Of a stretch of DNA of 56,334 bases, positions 51,389-56,334 are shown piece after piece (positions within the stretch are counted from its first letter, which is position 1; each line of letters starts with the position of its first letter). This DNA comes from Collinsella sp. (GTDB lineage Bacteria > Actinomycetota > Coriobacteriia > Coriobacteriales > Coriobacteriaceae): NCBI GenBank assembly GCA_019414515.1, contig DXLX01000034.1:1-56334 (forward strand), given 5' to 3'. Below the pieces are notes generated by a model. That model did not search any database. It was given only the letters and a program-made list of their open reading frames with translations, and had not been told where the DNA came from. The position numbers and the translations under genes are program-made.

Positions 51389-52534
51389 CTAAGCGGTGGG
51401 GAGTCCCGGCGTGTTAGTCGGCTGCTGCGACTTGAGGCGGGCGTTGCGCCAGATGATCTGGATGATGTAGCCGAGCATAAAGACAAAGGCCACACCGCTG
51501 ATGAAGCCGCCTACGAGGGGAAGCCCTGTGAGGGCGCCTGCGGCGATGCCACCCACGGCTGCCATGGCGTAGCGGTTTTGGCTGTGTCCGACCATGCGGG
51601 CGATCGCGCACCCCGCAAAGGCGTTCGACACCAATGCGATGCCGATAACGCCGCACATGAGGGCTCCGGCAAGCGATAGACCAGCGATGGAGATAATCAG
51701 CAGTAGGACGGCGGGGACGATAGCAATCGTGCCCAGAAGACCGCTCACCCACAGGGGCGTGGGGCGCTGGTGGAGCATGCCGGCGGCGCTGGCGGTCGCG
51801 CGCGGAAAGACGAGCTCGAGTAGCAGGGCGACAAAGCAGGTGGAAAGCGCCACGGCGACGGTGCCGCCGATGACATCGTTAACGGTGGAAGTATCCTCGT
51901 TTTCGGTGCGGTCGATCTTGAGCGCGCCGACCTCGGCTCCCGCGGCGCGCTCGGGGTCCTCGGAGACGTGCGCGTTCACGGTGCCGGTGATGTGGGCGTT
52001 CTTGCCCAGGATGAGCTTGTCGGCCCAAACCTCGACATCGCCATCGACGGTGCCATCGATGGTTACCGTGTCGCCCGCAAGCGCTGCCGACCTGGCGGAG
52101 CCGCGCAGGGCAACCGTCTCGCCCATCGCATAGAAACAGTTGGCGGTGCTACCGGTGTTGAGCACAACGTGCTGGCCGGCCACCGTGACGCTGCCATCAA
52201 CCGTGGTCTTGGCGATGTCGATGGTGCGCGCCGCCAGGCGAATGGCGCCGCCTACGGTGCAGTCGCGAATCGATAGGCTCTCGCCCGCCGCGATAATATC
52301 GCGGCCGATGGAGGCATCGTCCAAGTTGAGGGCCTGGCCGGCCCAGTACAGGTCACCATCGACGCCGGACGGATTGGCGTCATTGTCGGTCGCAAGTACA
52401 TTGCCTGCGGTGTCCGTGCCGGCGAACGACGCCGTGGGAAGCACGGTGATCGCCAGCGCGATGAGCGCGAATAGGATGGTGATGCGGCCCCACGCTTTAC
52501 GGCGCTGGCTCGACGGGAATTGATTGCAGGGCAT
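51389..52534 (-). CDS. Bactofilin-like repeat membrane protein
   Basis: The 381-residue protein has an N-terminal hydrophobic segment that may be a signal peptide (ITILFALIALAITVLPTASFA). It continues with a beta-helical stretch of the polymer-forming (bactofilin-like) type, with repeated units such as IGRDIIAAGESLSI, TVDGSVTVAGQHVVL, DGDVEVWADKLILGKNAHITGTV. Four to five TM helices follow in the second half. Proteins with this plan occur in many bacteria, but their function is unknown to me. AAAGGA stands before the ATG at 52534. It is convergent with typA. Confidence 0.8.
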   Translation of the reverse strand: MPCNQFPSSQRRKAWGRITILFALIALAITVLPTASFAGTDTAGNVLATDNDANPSGVDGDLYWAGQALNLDDASIGRDIIAAGESLSIRDCTVGGAIRLAARTIDIAKTTVDGSVTVAGQHVVLNTGSTANCFYAMGETVALRGSARSAALAGDTVTIDGTVDGDVEVWADKLILGKNAHITGTVNAHVSEDPERAAGAEVGALKIDRTENEDTSTVNDVIGGTVAVALSTCFVALLLELVFPRATASAAGMLHQRPTPLWVSGLLGTIAIVPAVLLLIISIAGLSLAGALMCGVIGIALVSNAFAGCAIARMVGHSQNRYAMAAVGGIAAGALTGLPLVGGFISGVAFVFMLGYIIQIIWRNARLKSQQPTNTPGLPTA

Positions 52535-52640
52535 AGTGAATCCTTTGTTAGATACTCGGCATATACCTAACAGGGTACCCAACGCGTGGGCGCTCTAAAA
52601 GAACCTCTCGGTTGCATTTCGAAGGGTCGTGCCGTGCTGT

Positions 52641-53330
52641 CTACTTTTTACGGTGCAAAAAGCGCGCGATATCTTCTTCGGTGGGGCTTTTGATGTCAAA
52701 GCGCAGCGAGAGCCAGCGCAGACCCATGGTCACGACAACGCATACGACCAGCGCGGCGACATTGCTCATGATGCCGCTCATAACGAGACACACATAGCTT
52801 GTCGATCCGGCGATGGCGGCGATGGCATAAAAGTTAGTACGTTGGAAAATGCCCGGAACCACGCCCATAAAGCCGTCGCGCAGCATGCCGCCGCCCACCG
52901 CGGTAAAAAAGCCCATCATGATGCACACCGCCGGCGCAAAGCCGTAGACCAGCGCCTTGTCTGCGCCGGTTGCCGCATAGATGCCGACCGAGATGATGTC
53001 GAGCAAGGGGATGAGTTTTTCGGGCTTGTCGACGATAGCCGGGAAGATATAGATGATGGCTGCCGTGGCAATGGAAAGCGGGAGCGCCATCGGCTGGTTG
53101 AGGATGTAGACGTTGCCTACCTGCAGCGTCATATCGCGTAAAAGACCGCCGCCCAGTCCGCAGACCACGGCGAGCGCAACTGCACCCACCAGGTCGAGCT
53201 TATGCTCGCGCGCAACCAGCACGCCCGAGATCGATGCAGCGACAACAGCGAACATCTCGAGCCAAAACGGGATGGCAACCATGGCATCCGAGGCGTGTGC
53301 GGTAACGATCATAGCGGCGGCAACGGGCAA
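52641..53330 (-). CDS. Trimeric intracellular cation channel family protein
   Basis: The 229-residue protein is an UPF0126/TRIC-type membrane protein with about seven TM helices. It has the two internal repeats each marked by a conserved glycine-rich motif: GLGGGLLRD (first half) and AVGGGMLRDGF (second half). Prokaryotic TRIC channels form trimers that pass K+ and other cations. The start is a TTG at 53330 preceded by AAAGGA; Met8 is an alternative. The gene is transcribed alone or with the bactofilin-like gene 106 bp downstream. Confidence 0.92.
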   Translation of the reverse strand: MPVAAAMIVTAHASDAMVAIPFWLEMFAVVAASISGVLVAREHKLDLVGAVALAVVCGLGGGLLRDMTLQVGNVYILNQPMALPLSIATAAIIYIFPAIVDKPEKLIPLLDIISVGIYAATGADKALVYGFAPAVCIMMGFFTAVGGGMLRDGFMGVVPGIFQRTNFYAIAAIAGSTSYVCLVMSGIMSNVAALVVCVVVTMGLRWLSLRFDIKSPTEEDIARFLHRKK

Positions 53331-53339
53331 GATGAGGTC

Positions 53340-53495
53340 CTTTGAGTTACGGGTTTAGACAATGCCCGTACATAGTACATGTTCGGCGCCGATTGCGACC
53401 CTATTGCTCGGCAAACGGTCGGGACTGGGTACGGTCATAGGTTCCATGTTTGGGGATCCGGGTTGATGCTGAACGCGATGGGGGCGTGGTCGAAT
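53340..53495. other. Intergenic spacer, no gene recognised
   Basis: This stretch probably contains the promoter of the TRIC-type gene on the minus strand, though no strong boxes stand out. No coding frame has support. Confidence 0.4.
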
Positions 53496-53635
53496 AGGAG
53501 GGATGTCCAAATTTTGAGCTTTGCTCAAAATTTATCCGGTCGGCTTACGCCGACCGCGCTGCGCTAAAAACGCGCCACTGGCGCGTTTTCTTTACGCTTT
53601 GCGCCCTGGCGGGTTCGAATCCCTCCTCCTCCGCC
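53496..53635. repeat. tRNA-end/palindrome element next to tRNA-Ser
   Basis: The left part AGGAGGGAT (53496-53504) matches the tRNA-Ser(CGA) end on the minus strand and is followed by GTCC. Three palindromes come next: AAATTTTGAGC/GCTCAAAATTT (53509-53533), GGTCGGC/GCCGACC (53538-53555) and AAAACGCGCCA/TGGCGCGTTTT (53567-53589). The right part at 53611-53635 is a 25-nt perfect inverted copy of the tRNA-Ser(CGA) 3' end (53700-53724). Confidence 0.75.
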
Positions 53636-53661
53636 GTATTTGCTTGTAAGGGACTTAAAAG

Positions 53662-53688
53662 AAAAAAGCCCCCGATCTGGGAGCTTTC
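53662..53688 (-). terminator. Terminator after the tRNA-Ser pair
   Basis: On the minus strand AAAGCTCCC pairs with GGGGGCTTT, followed by T6, just past the tRNA-Ser(CGA) CCA end. Confidence 0.75.
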
Positions 53689-53698
53689 TCAACCAAAA

Positions 53699-53789
53699 TG
53701 GCGGAGGAGGAGGGATTCGAACCCTCGTGACCTTATACAGGCCAAACGGTTTTCGAGACCGCCGCATTCAACCACTCTGCCACCCCTCC
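53699..53789 (-). tRNA. tRNA-Ser(CGA)
   Basis: This is a 91-nt class II tRNA with a long variable arm. The acceptor is GGAGGGG / CTCCTCC, anticodon loop CTCGAAA (CGA), T arm GAGGG TTCGAAT CCCTC, discriminator G, encoded CCA. It follows tRNA-Ser(GGA) on the same strand. Confidence 0.96.
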
Positions 53790-53837
53790 GCGTGGGGTAA
53801 AAACAAAGCAGGCTCGAAGGCCTGCTTTGGAATTAAC

Positions 53838-53928
53838 TGGCGGAGAGTCAGGGATTTGAACCCTGGAGACGCTTTTGACGCCTACACGATTTCCAATCGT
53901 GCTCCTTCGGCCACTCGGACAACTCTCC
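53838..53928 (-). tRNA. tRNA-Ser(GGA)
   Basis: This is a 91-nt class II tRNA with acceptor GGAGAGT / ACTCTCC, anticodon loop TTGGAAA (GGA), long variable arm, T arm CAGGG TTCAAAT CCCTG, discriminator G and encoded CCA. It is first in a two-tRNA unit. Confidence 0.96.
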
Positions 53929-53944
53929 GTTAAATGCGAAAGTC

Positions 53945-53972
53945 AGTATACACGAGGAATCGCTAAGTGCAA
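53945..53972 (-). promoter_or_regulatory. Promoter of the tRNA-Ser pair
   Basis: On the minus strand TTGCAC (53967-53972) and TATACT (53945-53950) are 16 bp apart, 16 bp before the tRNA. Confidence 0.7.
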
Positions 53973-53974
53973 AC

Positions 53975-54433
53975 AGAAAAGTTGGCATTTTTTAAAACGC
54001 TTGGCCGCGCTTGGCGTTGCAGTGGGGTTTGAGGTGCCAAAAAAACGGCTTCCGACCAGCGTGGTTGATCAACTTAATTGTTCAAAAGGGGTATTCATGA
54101 GCGACTTGGCAATGAATTTAAAAATCTTTGGGTGGTGCTGTGGACCACCGGTATGCATCTTGCGACCACAGCCCTGTGCCCGTTGACCTGCGGCTTGGCT
54201 CAGCTTGTCCCCGCGGCATCGTATCTTGTCCACAAATCCGTCAAGCTCTTGGTCGGCATTTGGTTGGAATGCGCATGAAACACCGTGCGACTATGGGCAT
54301 ATGTGGAGGTCATGAGGTTGTAGCTGCATATTCTTGCAGCCTAGGAGGTTGAAAGATATTATTACCAAGTCTTTTCCTGCTTCAGGCGCACCTTCACGAC
54401 CTGAAGCCACATTTGCCCAGAGGAGGTGACAAT
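53975..54433 (+). other. Long spacer and leader before rpsF
   Basis: This stretch of about 460 bp has no convincing gene. It includes a stem (GCTTCAGG ... CCTGAAGC, 54380-54408) shortly before the rpsF ribosome site that could be part of an S6:S18-responsive leader. That idea is tentative. A 66-codon frame at 54078 has no good start signal. Confidence 0.4.
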
Positions 54434-54727
54434 ATGAAGGCTTATGAACTGCTGTTCTTTGTTGACCCGTCGCTCGACCCCGAGACTCGTCTCGCTGTTA
54501 TGAAGCGTATCGATACCACGATCGCTGAGGGCGCTGGCAAGGTCGACTCCGTTGACGAGTGGGGCAAGCGCAAGCTCGCCTACGAGATCAACGACCTCAC
54601 CGATGGTGACTACACCCTCATCAACTTCCACGCAGATCCTACCCAGATCGCCGAGCTTGATCGCGTCCTGCGCATCACCGACGCTGTGGTCCGCCACATG
54701 ATCGTCCGTCGCGACGACCAGGAGTAA
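54434..54727 (+). CDS. rpsF: Ribosomal protein S6
   Basis: This small-subunit protein pairs with S18. The 97-residue sequence begins MKAYELLFFVDPSLDPE and has the conserved KRKLAYEINDLTDGDYTLINF and VLRITDAVVRHMIVRRD segments. AGGAGG lies before the ATG at 54434; the longer frame starting upstream covers that site. It heads the rpsF-ssb-rpsR-rplI operon. Confidence 0.97.
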   Translation: MKAYELLFFVDPSLDPETRLAVMKRIDTTIAEGAGKVDSVDEWGKRKLAYEINDLTDGDYTLINFHADPTQIAELDRVLRITDAVVRHMIVRRDDQE

Positions 54728-54775
54728 GACTGTCGTTTTGGACTGGGCTTGTGCCCCAAGAGGAAGTAGTGAGTT

Positions 54776-55228
54776 ATGAGCATCAATCGAGTGAACATCA
54801 CCGGTAACCTCACCCGCGATCCCGAGCTGCGCGCCACCGCCGGCGGAACCCAGATTCTGTCCTTTGGCGTTGCCGTGAACGATCGTCGCCGCAACGCGCA
54901 GACTGGCGAGTGGGAGGACTATCCCAACTTTGTCGACTGCACCATGTTCGGCACCCGCGCCGAGGCCGTGAGCCGTTTCCTGGCAAAGGGAAACAAGGTC
55001 GCGATCGAGGGCAAGCTGCGCTACAGCTCTTGGGAGCGCGACGGCCAGCGCCGGAGCAAGCTTGAGGTCATCGTCGATGAGATCGAGTTTATGAGCTCCC
55101 GTGGTGGCCAGGGTGGCTACGATCAGGGCGGTTACGCCCCCGCAGCTCCCGCGCCCGCAGCACGTCCTGCCGCGCCGGTGGCTACGCCGCCCGCGGTCGA
55201 CGTCTACGATGAGGACATCCCGTTCTAA
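54776..55228 (+). CDS. ssb: Single-stranded DNA-binding protein
   Basis: SSB coats single-stranded DNA in replication and repair. The 150-residue protein has an OB fold (INRVNITGNLTRDPELRAT ... FVDCTMFGTRAEAVSRFLAKGNKVAIEGKLRY), a Gly/Gln/Pro/Ala-rich linker, and the acidic tip YDEDIPF used to recruit partners. AGGAAG precedes the ATG. Its position between rpsF and rpsR is standard. Confidence 0.97.
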   Translation: MSINRVNITGNLTRDPELRATAGGTQILSFGVAVNDRRRNAQTGEWEDYPNFVDCTMFGTRAEAVSRFLAKGNKVAIEGKLRYSSWERDGQRRSKLEVIVDEIEFMSSRGGQGGYDQGGYAPAAPAPAARPAAPVATPPAVDVYDEDIPF

Positions 55229-55253
55229 GGGTTGTTCACCTATTTTTGAGTGA

Positions 55254-55284
55254 GAGGCGGCTTCGGTTCGCCGAAGTTGCCAAA
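55254..55284 (+). other. UUCG-loop hairpin between ssb and rpsR
   Basis: GGCGGCTTCGG and CCGAAGTTGCC form an 11-bp stem with GU pairs around a TTCG loop. There is no T run, so it is not a terminator. It may control rpsR translation or mRNA stability. Confidence 0.5.
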
Positions 55285-55300
55285 TGAAAGGTATTTTGAC

Positions 55301-55567
55301 ATGGCTAATGATTTTTCTGCACGTCAGCCGCGTCGTAAGTACTGCCAGTTCTGCAAGGAGAACACTGAGTTCATCGACTATAAGGACACTCAGCTTCTCC
55401 GTAAGTACATGACCGACCGTGGCAAGATCAAGCCCCGTCGCGTCACTGGCGCTTGCACGCAGCATCAGCATGACATCGCCAACGCCATCAAGCGCGCCCG
55501 CGAGATGGCTCTCCTGCCGTACACCGTCCCCGTGGTTTCCTCTCGTGGCAACCGCGACCGCGGCTAA
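55301..55567 (+). CDS. rpsR: Ribosomal protein S18
   Basis: This small-subunit protein binds next to S6. The 88-residue sequence contains the cysteine pair YCQFCKE and a later Cys/His (ACTQHQHD), which fits the zinc-binding form of S18. The conserved IDYKDTQLLRKYMTDRGKIKPRRVTG segment is complete. The ATG at 55301 follows GAAAGG. It lies 15 bp before rplI. Confidence 0.97.
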   Translation: MANDFSARQPRRKYCQFCKENTEFIDYKDTQLLRKYMTDRGKIKPRRVTGACTQHQHDIANAIKRAREMALLPYTVPVVSSRGNRDRG

Positions 55568-55582
55568 GAAGGGGGACGCATC

Positions 55583-56122
55583 ATGAAGGTTATTCTTCTC
55601 GATGAGATCAAGGGCAAGGGCGGCGAGGGTGACGTCGTAGAGGTCGCTCAGGGTTACGCTGAGAACTTCCTGTTCCCCAAGAAGCTCGCTGTTGCCGCCA
55701 CCAAGGGCAACCTCAAGCAGCTTGACGAGCGTCGCAACAACATCGCCAAGCGCGAGGCCGTCCGTCTGGCTACCGCCAACGAGACCAAGGCTGCCTTCGA
55801 GGGCAAGACGGTCACCGTTGACGTCAAGGTCGGCGACGAGGGCATCCTCTTTGGCTCCGTTACCGCCGCTATGGTCGCTGACGCCATCAAGGCTCAGCTC
55901 GGTATGGACATCGACCGCAAGCGCGTCGAGCTCGGTAAGCCCATCAAGGTTGCCGGTGCCCACACCGTTGCCATCTCGCTGTACCGCGAGATCAAGGCCG
56001 AGGTTGTCGTTCTCGTCGGCGTTACCGCCGAGGAGCTCGCTGCCGAGGCTGAGGTCGAGGAGGCCGCTGAGGTCGCCGAGGCCGAGACCGCCGAGGTCGA
56101 GACTGAGGCTGCTGCCGAGTAG
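55583..56122 (+). CDS. rplI: Ribosomal protein L9 with acidic tail
   Basis: This large-subunit protein has two globular domains joined by a long helix. The 179-residue sequence has the N-terminal MKVILLDEIKGKGGEGDVVEVAQGYAENFLFPKKLA signature and the C-terminal domain FGSVTAAMVADAIKAQLGMDIDRKRVELGKPIK. It is about 30 residues longer than the usual 148; the extra C-terminal part is Ala/Glu/Val-rich (AEVEEAAEVAEAETAEVETEA). GGGGG lies before the ATG. Last gene of the operon. Confidence 0.96.
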   Translation: MKVILLDEIKGKGGEGDVVEVAQGYAENFLFPKKLAVAATKGNLKQLDERRNNIAKREAVRLATANETKAAFEGKTVTVDVKVGDEGILFGSVTAAMVADAIKAQLGMDIDRKRVELGKPIKVAGAHTVAISLYREIKAEVVVLVGVTAEELAAEAEVEEAAEVAEAETAEVETEAAAE

Positions 56123-56154
56123 CATTTGCTGCAACGCAACAATCTTGTTCTAAG

Positions 56155-56188
56155 AAGGGCGCTCTGGGAAACCAGGGCGCCCTTTTGT
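56155..56188 (+). terminator. Terminator of rpsF-rplI operon
   Basis: AGGGCGCtCTGG and CCAGgGCGCCCT pair around a GAAA loop, followed by TTTTG. Confidence 0.88.
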
Positions 56189-56199
56189 TTTAGAGGCTT

Positions 56200-56290
56200 T
56201 AGCCTGTGCGGGGCGCGCAGCGCGCCGCATCAGAAACCACCCGCTATGCGGGTGGGGACAACCGGCTTTACAAAGCCGCCCCCTCGCCGG
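56200..56290. repeat. Cluster of palindromes at the right edge
   Basis: GGCGCGCAGCGCGCC, CCACCCGCTATGCGGGTGG and CGGCTTTACAAAGCCG follow one another. The middle hairpin resembles those at the ends of IS200/IS605-type elements or REP sequences. The window ends before any transposase gene could be seen. Confidence 0.45.
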
Positions 56291-56334
56291 ACACTTGCGA
56301 TTGTTCAGGCCGCAAGGAATCCGAGTCGAGAGGG

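Noticed and set aside
54078..54278. 66-codon hydrophobic frame before rpsF
   Set aside because: It lacks a proper ribosome binding site and has a mixed composition. It is kept only as part of the spacer description.

Overview
The window looks like the chromosomal replication origin region of a host-associated Coriobacteriia actinobacterium, most like Collinsella. This rests on the GC-rich coding style, the rpmH-rnpA-yidD-yidC-jag-rsmG-parA-parB block facing away from dnaA-dnaN-recF-dciA-gyrB-gyrA, perfect parS sites, and LPXTG-type surface proteins. No species name can be proved from the sequence alone. Gene direction turns over at about 36 kb: most genes to the left are on the minus strand and most to the right on the plus strand, as expected around oriC.

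Left arm (1-31 kb). A possible rRNA leader touches the left edge, followed by tRNA-Lys(TTT) and an M29 aminopeptidase. Next come an OmpR-type two-component system with purC, a Tat-type lipoprotein with a TSCPD protein, and a membrane-anchored substrate-binding protein coupled to a PAS-GGDEF protein. purB lies between two large sortase-anchored surface proteins. One has bacterial Ig-like repeats and a 10-bp C tract in its putative promoter; the other has a thioester domain and Cna-B repeats. Further on are an M28-like membrane protein with a huge acidic insertion, a WYL regulator pair, a DnaQ-DinG helicase, ddl and rlmN.

Origin (31-47 kb). parB-parA are followed by three parS sites at exact 39-bp spacing, then rsmG, jag, yidC, yidD, rnpA and rpmH. 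The rpmH upstream region holds DnaA-box-like sites of the form TTTTCAACA. An unusual protein (GHKL ATPase fold, Gln/Pro/Tyr-rich linker, winged helix) lies between this region and dnaA. A second cluster of boxes and an AT-rich, trinucleotide-patterned stretch lie between dnaA and dnaN. recF, dciA, gyrB and gyrA follow. GyrA carries Phe at the classic quinolone-resistance Ser position.

Right arm (47-56 kb). A 184-bp imperfect inverted repeat precedes a tRNA-Ile/Ala/Ile cluster. Then come a bifunctional-nuclease-family protein, two unknown small proteins, typA, a bactofilin-like membrane protein, a TRIC-type channel, two tRNA-Ser genes, and the rpsF-ssb-rpsR-rplI operon.

A recurring theme is a composite element found next to three tRNA loci (Lys, Gly, Ser). 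Short copies of tRNA 3' ends in opposite orientations flank a palindrome-rich core. At the tRNA-Gly locus part of it is tandemly repeated about every 131 bp. Together with the polyC promoter tract and the origin-linked GHKL protein, these are the parts least explained by known annotation.
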